The notes below the pieces were generated by a model that saw only the letters and a program-made list of their open reading frames with translations, was not told the DNA's origin and searched no databases. Both the position numbers and the translations under genes were made by a program. This document shows, in pieces, positions 15,972 to 24,143 of a stretch of DNA of 45,446 bases (position 1 is the stretch's first letter; every line of letters starts with the position of its first letter). This DNA comes from Pseudomonadota bacterium (GTDB taxonomy: Bacteria > Pseudomonadota > Gammaproteobacteria > Burkholderiales > Thiobacillaceae): the NCBI GenBank assembly GCA_021826065.1, contig JAKADY010000024.1, positions 1 to 45,446 on the forward strand, written 5' to 3'.

Positions 15972-16511
15972 TCAGGCTCGCACCGCCGCCAGCCGCTGGC
16001 GGCAGCGTGGCACGGGACTGGTCTCGGTCACGTCCTCGAAGGCCACCACCTTGAGCCGCCCGCGCACCCATTCGAGCAGTTCGCCGGGCTTGAGCAGATG
16101 GTCCGGATTGCGCGGGCGGCCGAAGCGCGCCTGCCCCTCGGCATAGGTTGCATAGAGGAGCACACCCCCGGGTGCCAGGGCGGCGAGCAGGGGCTCGAAG
16201 AGCGGCCGGTGTAGGTAGTTGACCACCACCACGCCCTGCCACACACCCGGCTCGAAGGGCCACGGGGACTGCTCCAGGTCGTGTTCGACCCAGGTGATGC
16301 CGGGGATGTCACGCACGGCTGCGCTCAAGCTGAGGTCGCGGTCGACGGCGGTGACGCGATGGCCCTGGGCGGCCAGCCATACCGCATGGCGGCCGCCGCC
16401 GCAGGCCACGTCCAACACCCGACCGCCGGTGGGGATGAGATGCGCCCAGCGCCGGATCCAGCCGGAACACAGTGTCGGGCCCGGCAATGGCACGGATGGG
16501 TGCCCGCTCAT
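15972..16511 (-). CDS. Small class I SAM-dependent methyltransferase
   Basis: 179 residues. Motif I is RVLDVACGGGRHAVWLA (about 31-47), with an acidic residue following strand 2 (AVDRDL) and motif VVVVNYLHRPLFEPLLAAL later. The TehB-like compact size suggests a small-molecule or unknown substrate. It starts in the ATGA overlap with the fliR stop, so it is translationally coupled to the flagellar export genes, though nothing else connects it to flagella. Confidence 0.8.
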   Translation of the reverse strand: MSGHPSVPLPGPTLCSGWIRRWAHLIPTGGRVLDVACGGGRHAVWLAAQGHRVTAVDRDLSLSAAVRDIPGITWVEHDLEQSPWPFEPGVWQGVVVVNYLHRPLFEPLLAALAPGGVLLYATYAEGQARFGRPRNPDHLLKPGELLEWVRGRLKVVAFEDVTETSPVPRCRQRLAAVRA

Positions 16512-17296
16512 CGCCCTGCTGCCCCCGACAACAGGCTGCCCATGCCCTCGACCGCCTTGATCCAGACGCCCTCCAGGGTCTGCGGCAGAAAGACCAGGGT
16601 GAAATAGAGCATGACGAAGCCGGCGGCCAGGGTGAGCGGGAAGCCCACGGCGAAGATGTTGAGCTGGGGGGCGGCGCGCGTCATCATGCCGATGGCCAGG
16701 TTGGTGGACAGCAGCGCCGCGGTCACCGGCAGGGCGATCTTGAGCCCCAGGCTGAAGATCTCGGCGCCGAAGCGGACGACGGTGCCGAAGTCCAGACGTG
16801 AGAAGGGCACGGCGCCGATGGGCAGGACGCGGAAACTCTCCACCAGGGCCTCGATGATGAGGTGGTGGCCGTTGAAGGCGAACAGGACCAGGGCGGCGGT
16901 GATGACCATGAATTGCGCCACCACCGGCGTCTGCGCCCCGTTGACCGGATCGATCAGGGTGGCGAAGGACAGGCCCATCTGTAGCCCGATGAACTGGCCG
17001 GCGAATTCCAGGGCGGCGAAGACGATGCGCAGCATGAAGCCCAGGGCCACACCGATGACCACCTGCTGGGCCAGGATCAGCAGCCCCTCGCCGGAGCTGA
17101 GCGCCACCTGGGGCGCCGGCGGCAGGGCCGGGACGATGGCCACGGTGAGGACGAGACCCAGGGCCACGCGCACGCTCGCCGGTGCGGCGCGGTTGCCGAG
17201 TAGGGGGTCGGTGCCGAGCCAGGCGAGGATGCGTACGAAGGGGAACAGGAAGGCGGCGAGCCAGGCGTCGAGCTCAGCCGAGGTGACGGAGATCAT
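16508..17296 (-). CDS. fliR: Flagellar export gate protein FliR
   Basis: 262 residues with about six membrane segments, normal FliR length. It begins with MISVTSAELDAWLAAFLFPFVRILA and contains GFMLRIVFAALEFAGQFIGLQMGLSFATLIDP, a hallmark stretch of FliR. With FliP and FliQ it forms the export gate of the flagellar type III apparatus in the inner membrane. Its ATG overlaps the fliQ stop (ATGA) and its stop overlaps the methyltransferase start. Confidence 0.96.
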   Translation of the reverse strand: MISVTSAELDAWLAAFLFPFVRILAWLGTDPLLGNRAAPASVRVALGLVLTVAIVPALPPAPQVALSSGEGLLILAQQVVIGVALGFMLRIVFAALEFAGQFIGLQMGLSFATLIDPVNGAQTPVVAQFMVITAALVLFAFNGHHLIIEALVESFRVLPIGAVPFSRLDFGTVVRFGAEIFSLGLKIALPVTAALLSTNLAIGMMTRAAPQLNIFAVGFPLTLAAGFVMLYFTLVFLPQTLEGVWIKAVEGMGSLLSGAAGR

Positions 17297-17562
17297 CCGA
17301 TCAACTGCGGGATACTCTCGTAGAGCCGGACGATGTATTCCACCATGAGCTGCAGGGCCCAGGGCCCCATCAGCACCAGGACCAGGAACATCACCACCAG
17401 CTTGGGGATAAAGGTGAGCGTCAGCTCATTGATCTGGGTGGCGGCCTGGAAGATCGACACCAGCAGGCCCGTGAGCAGCGAGGCGAGCAGCAGCGGCCCG
17501 GCGGTGAGCCCGGCCACCTCCAGGGCGGCGCGGATCAGGGCGACGACGGTGTCGGCGGTCAT
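17293..17562 (-). CDS. fliQ: Flagellar export gate protein FliQ
   Basis: 89 residues with two membrane helices. The family pattern is visible: MTADTVVALIRAALEVA, then PLLLASLLTGLLVSIFQAATQINELTLTFIPK. It assembles with FliP and FliR in a 5:4:1 ring. It overlaps fliR and lies 82 bp after fliP. That gap is GC-rich, with no gene or clear regulatory site. Confidence 0.97.
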   Translation of the reverse strand: MTADTVVALIRAALEVAGLTAGPLLLASLLTGLLVSIFQAATQINELTLTFIPKLVVMFLVLVLMGPWALQLMVEYIVRLYESIPQLIG

Positions 17563-17644
17563 TTCAATACGTAGTGCGCGTCAGGTCGTCCAAGCGGGCT
17601 GACCGTCCCCGGGGGGCGGCGAGCAGAGCGAGCCGGGGGCCATT

Positions 17645-18376
17645 TCATATCTCGAAGGTCTGCACCAGGGAGGCGATCAACAGATTCCAGCCGTCGGCCA
17701 GGACGAACAGCAGCAGTTTGAACGGCAGCGACACCAGCATGGGCGAGAGCATCATCATGCCCATGGACATGAGCACGCTGGAGACCACCAGGTCGATGAT
17801 CAGGAAGGGGATGAAGACGATGAAGCCGATCTGGAAGGCGGTCTTGAGCTCGGAGATCACATAGGCCGGGATCAGCACCCGCATGGGGGTGGCCTCCGGG
17901 GTCTCGATCGGCGGCGTGTTGGACAGGCGGACGAACAGGGCCAGATCGGTCTCGCGCGTCTGTTTGAGCATGTAGGCCTTGAGCGGCTCGGCACCGCGCT
18001 CGACCGCCTGGACGAAGTTGATCTGATTGTCCGCATAGGGCCGCCAGGCCACGTCGTAGATGCGCTCGAAGACCGGAGCCATGATGAAGAAGGTCAGGAA
18101 CAAGGCGAGCCCGATGATGACCTGGTTGGGTGGGGCCTGCATGGTGCCCAGGGCCTGGCGCAACAGGGCCAGGACGATGACGATGCGGGTGAACGAGGTC
18201 ATCATCAGCAACACCGCCGGCAGGAAGGTGAGCGAGGTGAGCAGCAGCAAGGCCTCCAGGCTGAAGCTGTAGGTCGTGCTGCCGCCCGGCCCCGGTGTGC
18301 TCACGAAGGCGGGCAGCCCCTGCGCGGCGGCCACGCCGGGTAGCCAAGCGAGGACGAGCAAAAACAGCCGCGCCAT
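17645..18376 (-). CDS. fliP: Flagellar export gate protein FliP
   Basis: 243 residues from the ATG at 18376, which gives a cleavable signal (LFLLVLAWLPGVAAAQ), as FliP normally has. Conserved segments include LLLLTSLTFLPAVLLMMTSFTRIVIVL, RQALGTMQAPPNQVIIGLALFLTFF and the C-terminal FPFLIIDLVVSSVLMSMGMMMLSP-like helix pair. It is the main gate subunit. It is separated from fliO by 2 bp. Confidence 0.97.
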   Translation of the reverse strand: MARLFLLVLAWLPGVAAAQGLPAFVSTPGPGGSTTYSFSLEALLLLTSLTFLPAVLLMMTSFTRIVIVLALLRQALGTMQAPPNQVIIGLALFLTFFIMAPVFERIYDVAWRPYADNQINFVQAVERGAEPLKAYMLKQTRETDLALFVRLSNTPPIETPEATPMRVLIPAYVISELKTAFQIGFIVFIPFLIIDLVVSSVLMSMGMMMLSPMLVSLPFKLLLFVLADGWNLLIASLVQTFEI

Positions 18377-18378
18377 GC

Positions 18379-18774
18379 TCAACCGCTGCGATGGCGCGTG
18401 AGCAACTCGGCCAGCTTGCTGGCGAAGGGACTGGCGGCCGGCATGGCCGCCTGGCCTGGATCGACCGGCGGCCTGGGCATGGTGTGCAGATGGTTGACGC
18501 GGCCGGCCGCCACCCCCAGCAGCAGCCACTGGTCGGCCACCTCGACCACCACCAGACGCTCGCGCGTCCCCAGCATGACGCCGCCGACGACCCGCACCAC
18601 CCCCTGGGCGCCGGTCTGCACCGGGGTGAGGCGCCGCAACAACCAGAGGAAGGCGAACAGGGCCGCCAGGACCACCAGCAGCGCCAGCAGGGCCTGAAAC
18701 AGCAGGCCGAGGGTCGAGGTCTCGGCAGCTGCGGGTGCCGCAGCCGCGGCCAGACCTGGCAAGCCGGCGCTCAC
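18379..18774 (-). CDS. fliO: Flagellar biosynthesis protein FliO
   Basis: 131 residues if started at the GTG at 18774. One membrane helix (LGLLFQALLALLVVLAALFAFLWLL) is followed by the short FliO cytoplasmic domain with GVMLGTRERLVVVEVADQWLLLGVAAG. FliO helps FliP assemble. The frame is open to 18903, but the extra N-terminus (LSPNPSPACGGGG) is translated from a C-rich palindromic intergenic repeat and is unlikely to be real. Confidence 0.88.
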   Translation of the reverse strand: MSAGLPGLAAAAAPAAAETSTLGLLFQALLALLVVLAALFAFLWLLRRLTPVQTGAQGVVRVVGGVMLGTRERLVVVEVADQWLLLGVAAGRVNHLHTMPRPPVDPGQAAMPAASPFASKLAELLTRHRSG

Positions 18775-18843
18775 GCCGGCCAGCGCCCGTGTGTGCCCGC
18801 CCTGAACTGCGTGACCGTGGGAGTCGCGCGCCGACTCACGATG

Positions 18844-18885
18844 CCCCCCTCCCCCGCAAGCGGGGGAGGGGTTGGGGGAGAGGGG
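18844..18885. repeat. C-rich palindromic intergenic repeat, copy 2
   Basis: CCCCTCCCCCGC (18846-18857), AA, GCGGGGGAGGGG (18860-18871), then TTGGGGGAGAGGGG. The core and one flank match the element at 11635-11723. It lies in the fliN-fliO gap. Confidence 0.75.
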
Positions 18886-18975
18886 ACCGTTCATGGCCTG
18901 CACAGGCGTTTCATCGCCGGGGGCGGTCTAGCGGCCATGAACGGTTCCCGTGCGTCGGCCGCGCGGGCGCAGCGC

Positions 18976-19440
18976 TCATTTGTTCAAGCGGCGCAGCCGC
19001 TCCGCCGGGCTGATGATGTCAGTCAGACGGATGCCGAACTTGTCGTTGACCACCACCACCTCGCCCTGGGCGATGAGATAGCCGTTGACCAGGACGTCCA
19101 TGGGCTCGCCGGCCAGGCCGTCGAGCTCCACCACGGAGCCCTGCGCCAGTTGCAACAGGTTGCGGATGGCGATCTTGGTGCGGCCGAGCTCCACTGTCAG
19201 GTGGACGGGGATGTCGAGGATGAGGTCGAGATTGTTGGCCGCCGGCGGCACGGCGTCGGCCACCAGGCTCTGGAAGACGTTGGCCGCAGCCGGCGCCGCC
19301 TGGGCCTCGGCGGCGCGCTGTTCGGCCATGGCCGCCGCCCAGTCATCGGCCCCCGCCTCCTGAGTGGCGCTCTCCTGTTCGGCCAGGGCCGCCGCCCAGT
19401 CGTCGGCGGTGATGCTGTCCTTCTCGGCTTCGTTCGTCAT
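18976..19440 (-). CDS. fliN: Flagellar motor switch protein FliN with duplicated N-terminal motif
   Basis: 154 residues. The C-terminal SpoA domain runs from about 70 (LDIPVHLTVELGRTKIAIRNLL) through VDVLVNG-like and GEVVVVNDKFGIRLTDI. FliN forms the C-ring with FliM and FliG and docks the FliH-FliI export ATPase. The N-terminal extension holds two copies of DDWAAAxAEQ (about 13-22 and 32-41), where E. coli FliN has one similar segment. It overlaps fliM by the ATGA. Confidence 0.95.
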   Translation of the reverse strand: MTNEAEKDSITADDWAAALAEQESATQEAGADDWAAAMAEQRAAEAQAAPAAANVFQSLVADAVPPAANNLDLILDIPVHLTVELGRTKIAIRNLLQLAQGSVVELDGLAGEPMDVLVNGYLIAQGEVVVVNDKFGIRLTDIISPAERLRRLNK

Positions 19441-20438
19441 GGCATCATCCCGGCTACGGCGGCCGTCCTCTCGTCGCTCTGCAGGACGCGCTTGATCTTA
19501 AGGGCGTATTGGCCGTTGACCTGGCCGTATTGGCACTCGAACAGGGGCACGCCGTCGACGTGGGCGATCACCGCCTCGGGGATGTCCAGGGCGATGACGT
19601 CGCCGATCTGCAATTCCATGATCTGCCTCAAGGTGATGACCGTGTGCCCCAGGTTGGCGACCAACTCCACCTGGGCATCCTGCACCTGCTGCCGCATCTG
19701 CGCAAGCCAGCGTTCGTCCGACTCGGCGCGGTCGGCCTGCATCGGGCTCATGAGCTGGTCGCGCAGCGGCTCTATCATACTGTAGGGGATGCAGACGTGG
19801 AATTCGCCGCCGCCGGCGCCCAATTCGATGTTGAAGGTGGTCACCACGACGATCTCGGTCGGCGTGGCGATGTTGGCGAACTGGGTGTTCATCTCCGAGC
19901 GCACGTATTCGAAGCGCACGGGATGGATCGGCGCCCAGGCCTTCTCGTATTCCTCGAACACCACCTCCAGCATCTTGTGGATGATGCGCTGCTCGGCCAG
20001 GGTGAAGTCACGCCCCTCCACCCGCATGTGGAAACGGCCGTCGCCGCCGAACAGCGTGTCCACCACCAGGAACACCAGGTTCGGGTCGAATACGAACAAG
20101 GCCGTGCCGCGCAGCGGTGGCATGTGCACCAGGTTCAGGTTGGTGGGCACCACCAGGTTGCGCACGAACTCGCTGTATTTGATCACCGACACCGGCCCCA
20201 CCGAGATCTCGGCGGTGCGGCGGATGAGGTTGAACAGCCCGATGCGGAAGTTGCGCGCGAAGCGCTCGTTGATGATCTCCAGCGTGGGCATGCGCCCACG
20301 CACGATGCGCTCCTGGCGGCCGATGTCGTAGGGCCTGACGCCGGTGGTCGTCTCCTCGGCGACCGTCTCCTCGGCCTCGCCGGTCACCCCGCGCAGCAGG
20401 GCATCGACTTCTTCCTGGGAGAGGATGTCGTCCGACAT
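19437..20438 (-). CDS. fliM: Flagellar motor switch protein FliM
   Basis: 333 residues. The CheY-P-binding N-terminus DILSQEEVDALLRG (4-17) is intact. The middle CheC-like domain has YDIGRQERIVRGRMPTLE and the C-terminal SpoA domain has MELQIGDVIALDIPE. FliM is the rotor protein that switches motor direction in response to CheY-P. It lies 16 bp after fliL and overlaps fliN. Confidence 0.97.
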   Translation of the reverse strand: MSDDILSQEEVDALLRGVTGEAEETVAEETTTGVRPYDIGRQERIVRGRMPTLEIINERFARNFRIGLFNLIRRTAEISVGPVSVIKYSEFVRNLVVPTNLNLVHMPPLRGTALFVFDPNLVFLVVDTLFGGDGRFHMRVEGRDFTLAEQRIIHKMLEVVFEEYEKAWAPIHPVRFEYVRSEMNTQFANIATPTEIVVVTTFNIELGAGGGEFHVCIPYSMIEPLRDQLMSPMQADRAESDERWLAQMRQQVQDAQVELVANLGHTVITLRQIMELQIGDVIALDIPEAVIAHVDGVPLFECQYGQVNGQYALKIKRVLQSDERTAAVAGMMP

Positions 20439-20454
20439 GGCGTTCGCAGCACCC

Positions 20455-20964
20455 CTACTGGATGATAAAGGAGGTGAACAACACGTCCTTGACCCCCTGG
20501 CTCACCTTTTTCGCGCCGATCACGCGATTGACCTCCTTGCGCACCTCCTCGGCCAGGGCGGTCTTACCCTCGGCGGTCATCAGCTCCTCGGCCGTCTTGC
20601 TGGTAAGCAGCCGCAGCAGCGCGTCGCGCACCTCGGGCATGTGCAGCTTGATCTTTTGCTGTACCGCGGGGTCCGCCACCTTGAGCGAGATCTCCGCCTG
20701 CAGATAGCTTTCCTGGTCGGCCAGGTTGACGGTGAAGGTCTCGAGCTTCTCGTAGACGGGCGGCTTGCCCTCCGCCTCGGCATGGTCCTCCGCCTCCTCG
20801 CCCTCGGCCTGCTGTTCGGCGGCCGGCTTGCCGCTCAGGAGCATGAATGCAGCCCCGCCGGCAGCGAGCACGACCACCGCCAAGACGACGGCGATGATGA
20901 GGAGCAGCTTTTTTTTCTTGGGGGGCGCCGGTTCAGCGCCCTGGGCAGCCGCTTTTTCGGCCAT
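20455..20964 (-). CDS. fliL: Flagellar basal-body-associated protein FliL
   Basis: 169 residues from the ATG at 20964, preferred to a GTG two codons upstream because AGAGG is spaced six bases from it. A Lys-rich segment (PPKKKK) precedes one membrane helix (LLLIIAVVLAVVVLAAGGAAFMLL), then an acidic linker and the periplasmic FliL domain (EKLETFTVNLADQESYLQAEISLKV). FliL surrounds the stator units. The 124-bp gap from fliK holds a possible TTGCGA-17-TAAGCT promoter on the minus strand. Confidence 0.94.
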   Translation of the reverse strand: MAEKAAAQGAEPAPPKKKKLLLIIAVVLAVVVLAAGGAAFMLLSGKPAAEQQAEGEEAEDHAEAEGKPPVYEKLETFTVNLADQESYLQAEISLKVADPAVQQKIKLHMPEVRDALLRLLTSKTAEELMTAEGKTALAEEVRKEVNRVIGAKKVSQGVKDVLFTSFIIQ

Positions 20965-21088
20965 GGACACCTCTGGGGTTTATGAAATCTCGCTAAAACA
21001 TGGGCTTCTGCGCATCAGCTTAGGTGGTTTGTGAGTCTATCGCAAGCCTGGGGCGGGCTAGCGGCCCGGGAAGGCGCGCTGCCAGGCC

Positions 21089-22219
21089 TCAGATGTAAAG
21101 ATCGACCAGGCCCCGCCTGACGTTGACCGGTCCCTCATCCACCCCGGTTCTGGCCGCGCCGAGCGCCCCGCTTGCCGGCAGGAAGCCACTGGTCTGACGC
21201 TCCGTGAGCGACTCCCGCCCGACCTGGGCCTGACCCAGCTGGATGCCGGCGGCCGCCAACATGTCCCTGAGCCGGCCGAGGCTCTCGTCGATCGCCTCAC
21301 GCACCACCGCATGCGGTGAATAGAAATAGGCGTTGGCGTCATTACCCCGCAGCGACAGATGGACCTCGATGCTGCCCAGATTGGGCGGATTGACCGTGAT
21401 CTCCGCCCATTGCGCCTGGCGCCCCGCCATCCAGACGACACGTTGGGCGAGTTCCGTGTCCCAGCCGCTGGCGCGCAAGGGCAGCTGCAGGGCGAGCGAT
21501 TCGCGCACGAACGCAGGCCGTCCTGTTTCCTGGAGCCGGTCGAATCGGGCCGCGGCGTAGGCATCGGTCAACCCCGAGCCGCGTGGGAGCGGATCGCCGA
21601 CGGTCGGCGGCGGGCCGGAGAGCTCCGTGCCGGCGGGGGGCCGCAGTCGCCCCTCCCCTGCCGCCAGGTCCATGACAGTATCCGGGTCAGCCGCGGAGGT
21701 CGGCAGGATTTGCCGGCCGGCGGCAAGGGTTGCCGGTCCATCTTCCGACGCTGGACCACCCGAAGCGGTGCGCCAGGCCGCAGCCACCCCTGCCAGGGTG
21801 GCCGCCGCCGGGCGGGTCGCGGTCGACGCCGGGCCACCTGCGGCGCCGTCGGCAACCGCGGCCTGTGCCGCCGCCTGTGGCAACGCGCCGACCAACAACA
21901 CCGCTGCCCAAGCGGTGGACTCGACCTCGCTGTGCTCGCCCTCAGCGCTCGCCGCGGCGGTCGCCTTGTCAGGCAGGCCCGCCGCCCCGCCTTGGCCGGC
22001 TGCGAGGGTGACCACGGGCGGCCCGGACTCGGCAACGACCCCCAACGGCAAGCCGATGTGGGCCGTGGGCTTGCCGCCGCCGGCCTGGATCGCAGCAGAC
22101 AGGGCAGCGGCGAAGGGGCCGCCGGGGGCCAGCCCCCCGGGCGACGTGCACGCGGCGCACGGAGCCCCTGCAGCGAGACCTGCGGGCGAGAGGGACGGGG
22201 TCATGGCCATTGCGGTCAT
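21089..22219 (-). CDS. fliK: Flagellar hook-length control protein FliK
   Basis: 376 residues. The first 240 are Ala/Gly/Pro-rich low complexity, as in FliK rulers. The C-terminal Flg_hook domain is clear: LALQLPLRASGWDTELAQRVVWM, QWAEITVNPPNLGSIEVHLSL (about 275-295), then VREAIDESLGRLRDMLAAAGIQL. It measures hook length and triggers the export specificity switch. Possible ATGs are at 22219, 22210 and 22204; none has a good ribosome site. A MITE copy ends 9 bp upstream of the first ATG and may have displaced the original leader. Confidence 0.9.
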   Translation of the reverse strand: MTAMAMTPSLSPAGLAAGAPCAACTSPGGLAPGGPFAAALSAAIQAGGGKPTAHIGLPLGVVAESGPPVVTLAAGQGGAAGLPDKATAAASAEGEHSEVESTAWAAVLLVGALPQAAAQAAVADGAAGGPASTATRPAAATLAGVAAAWRTASGGPASEDGPATLAAGRQILPTSAADPDTVMDLAAGEGRLRPPAGTELSGPPPTVGDPLPRGSGLTDAYAAARFDRLQETGRPAFVRESLALQLPLRASGWDTELAQRVVWMAGRQAQWAEITVNPPNLGSIEVHLSLRGNDANAYFYSPHAVVREAIDESLGRLRDMLAAAGIQLGQAQVGRESLTERQTSGFLPASGALGAARTGVDEGPVNVRRGLVDLYI

Positions 22220-22233
22220 AGCGCTCAGTTAAA

Positions 22234-22468
22234 CCTAAAAACCGCAGTTGAACGCGCCCGAAAGCGGGCTTGTACGACCGGCTGGCAAGGCGCGACGACG
22301 CCGCAGGATGGCTCCCTGCAAGGAGGAGCAACGCAGCCAGACGGGCGTACAAGACCGAAGGCGGACGATTCGCGTGTTCACCCTCTGGGAGAGGATGACC
22401 GGAGGCAAAATCTCTTGCATCAGCGAGCTGTTACGAAGCCATAAGAGCGGTCAACTGCGGTTTTTAGG
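22234..22468. mobile_element. MITE-like element, copy 1 (235 bp), between fliJ and fliK
   Basis: The termini are perfect 18-bp inverted repeats (CCTAAAAACCGCAGTTGA and its complement). The element is flanked by the 5-bp direct repeat TTAAA (22229-22233 and 22469-22473). Internally, CTTGTACG pairs with CGTACAAG, and there is a small GCCCG-AAAG-CGGGC hairpin. Length is identical to copy 2, with about 10 substitutions, five of them clustered mid-element. A 74-codon frame inside is not convincing as a gene. The CCT ends and 5-bp AT-rich duplication resemble IS1380-family habits, so such a transposase may mobilise it; none is present here. Confidence 0.88.
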
Positions 22469-22522
22469 TTAAAAGCAAGGCCCATGCCAGCCCTTACGAT
22501 GGTGCCGGCCCAGCGCCGGCGA

Positions 22523-22978
22523 TCAGGCGTCCTCTTGCCGGGCCTGATCGAGGCGCACGCGTGCGGCGTGTTCGTCGGTCAGCCGCTGCTCCAGCCGTTC
22601 CGCCCGCAGCGACTCGCGTTTGTGATGGCGCTGCGCCAGGGTCTCATAGGCCAGGACCTTCTGCCGCTCGGCAAGCCACTGCCGGTGCGCGCTCTCCCAG
22701 CGCGCGCGCGCCTCCTCGACCACGGCGGCCTGATGGCGGATGGCGTGCTCGATCTTGGCGAGGAAGACGTGGTAGTCGCGCATGAGCTGGATGTGCATCC
22801 CCCCGGCCGAGCTGTTGGCGAGCCGGGCGTGGTATTCCTGGCGGAAGCCCTCCAGTTCGGCCAGCCTTTGTCGCGCCTCGTCCTCCTTCTGCTTGAGCAG
22901 CCTGAGCGTGCGCTCGGCGGCATCCATGCGATGCCGGGTGTGCTCCAGCAGCGGTTGCAGCGGGAAACGCTTGGCCAT
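22523..22978 (-). CDS. fliJ: Flagellar export chaperone FliJ
   Basis: 151 residues, almost entirely charged alpha-helix predicted to form a coiled coil, starting MAKRFPLQPLLEHTRHRMDAAERTL as FliJ proteins do. FliJ joins the FliI ATPase ring to the export gate. No fliH or fliI lies upstream. The next gene upstream is the ycaR-like gene, 9 bp away. Downstream a MITE separates it from fliK. Confidence 0.88.
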   Translation of the reverse strand: MAKRFPLQPLLEHTRHRMDAAERTLRLLKQKEDEARQRLAELEGFRQEYHARLANSSAGGMHIQLMRDYHVFLAKIEHAIRHQAAVVEEARARWESAHRQWLAERQKVLAYETLAQRHHKRESLRAERLEQRLTDEHAARVRLDQARQEDA

Positions 22979-22987
22979 GCCGACGGC

Positions 22988-23167
22988 TCAGACCTCCTCT
23001 TCCGCCGGCAGGCGACGCGCCTCCTCCTCCAGCATGACCGGGATGCCGTCGCGGATCGGATAGGCCAGGCGGTCGGCCTTGCAGATGAGTTCCTGGGCCT
23101 CCTTCTTGTAGGTGAGCGGCCCCTTGCAGAGGGGGCAGACCAGGATCTCAAGTAGTTTGGCGTCCAT
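22988..23167 (-). CDS. ycaR: Trm112/YcaR-family small protein
   Basis: 59 residues from the ATG at 23167: [18 protein letters not shown], then [21 protein letters not shown]. This is the UPF0434/YcaR signature with one CxxC pair. The start lies inside the end of lpxK (20-bp overlap), the same association as lpxK-ycaR in other Proteobacteria. The exact role is not established. Confidence 0.93.
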   Translation of the reverse strand: MDAKLLEILVCPLCKGPLTYKKEAQELICKADRLAYPIRDGIPVMLEEEARRLPAEEEV

Positions 23168-24128
23168 GGCGTGGGGGCGGGAGTCGGTTGAGGATGCGCG
23201 TTTGTAGCGCCGGATCGACGACGGCGTCAACCTCCAGCACCCAGTCGTCGGCGCGGGCGAAGGCGGCGCATTTGACGGCGTCCTTCTCGGTCATGACCAC
23301 CGGGCCGGCCGGCAGATCCTGCGGCCGGAAGCCGTGGTGGTCGGGGAAGGGGTGTGGCGTGACCACGGCGCCAAGCTCGCGCAGCAGCTCAAAAAAACGC
23401 TCGGGGTGGCCGATGCCGGCCACGGCGTCGAGCCGCCGCCCGCGCAACCAGTCCAGGCCGCGAACGTCTTCTGGGTCGCACAGCCGTCGCAGCCGCACCG
23501 GCGTAAGCCGCATCGGATAGACCGGACTGGCCACCCGCAGCCAGTCCGTCGTGCCCCCGTTGACCACCACCGCGTCGACCGTGTCGAGCCGGCGGGGTGA
23601 CTCGCGCAGCGGGCCGGCGGGCAGCAGCCGGCCGTTGCCGAAGCGGCGCACACCGTCCACCACGGCGATCTCCAGGTCGCGCCCCAGGGCATAGTGCTGC
23701 AGCCCGTCGTCGGTGACGATCACGTCGGTGTCGGGGTGCGCTCGGAGCAGGGCACGCGCCGCCGCCGGCCGCCGCCGGCCGATGTAGACCGGGACCTGCG
23801 CGCGCCGGGCCAGCATCAGCGGCTCGTCCCCCACCTCGGCGGGGTCGCTCGCAGGGGTGACGACGAGCGGCCCACGCTGGCGGCCGCCATAACCGCGGCT
23901 GACGATGCCCGGCCGATAGCCGGTAGCCTGCAACATCTCGACCAGCCAGAGGGTGAGCGGCGTCTTGCCGGTGCCGCCGACGCTGATGTTGCCCACCACG
24001 ATCACCGGCACGGGCAGCCGTGTCACCTGCAGCAGCCCACGGCGATAGGCCAATCGGCGCAGACCGGAGACCAGGAAGAACAACCCCGACAGCGGCAACA
24101 GCAGCCATGGGGCGCCGCCCTCACCCAT
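23148..24128 (-). CDS. lpxK: Tetraacyldisaccharide 4'-kinase LpxK
   Basis: 326 residues. It phosphorylates the lipid A precursor at the 4' position at the inner membrane. An N-terminal membrane-associated helix ([19 protein letters not shown]) precedes the Walker A motif VGGTGKTP (about 50-57), followed by [24 protein letters not shown] (about 140-145) and FPDHHGF. It lies 15 bp after exbD and overlaps ycaR, the usual exbBD-lpxK-ycaR cluster. Confidence 0.96.
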   Translation of the reverse strand: MGEGGAPWLLLPLSGLFFLVSGLRRLAYRRGLLQVTRLPVPVIVVGNISVGGTGKTPLTLWLVEMLQATGYRPGIVSRGYGGRQRGPLVVTPASDPAEVGDEPLMLARRAQVPVYIGRRRPAAARALLRAHPDTDVIVTDDGLQHYALGRDLEIAVVDGVRRFGNGRLLPAGPLRESPRRLDTVDAVVVNGGTTDWLRVASPVYPMRLTPVRLRRLCDPEDVRGLDWLRGRRLDAVAGIGHPERFFELLRELGAVVTPHPFPDHHGFRPQDLPAGPVVMTEKDAVKCAAFARADDWVLEVDAVVDPALQTRILNRLPPPRHGRQTT

Positions 24129-24143
24129 GGGGTGTGCGTGTCG

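Noticed and set aside
18775-18903. Extended N-terminus of FliO (43 residues)
   Set aside because: Encoded by a palindromic intergenic repeat also found at 11635-11723; unlike FliO proteins.
18295-19785. Plus-strand frame (496 codons) over fliN-fliO
   Set aside because: Shadow; crosses the C-rich repeat and gives low-complexity sequence.
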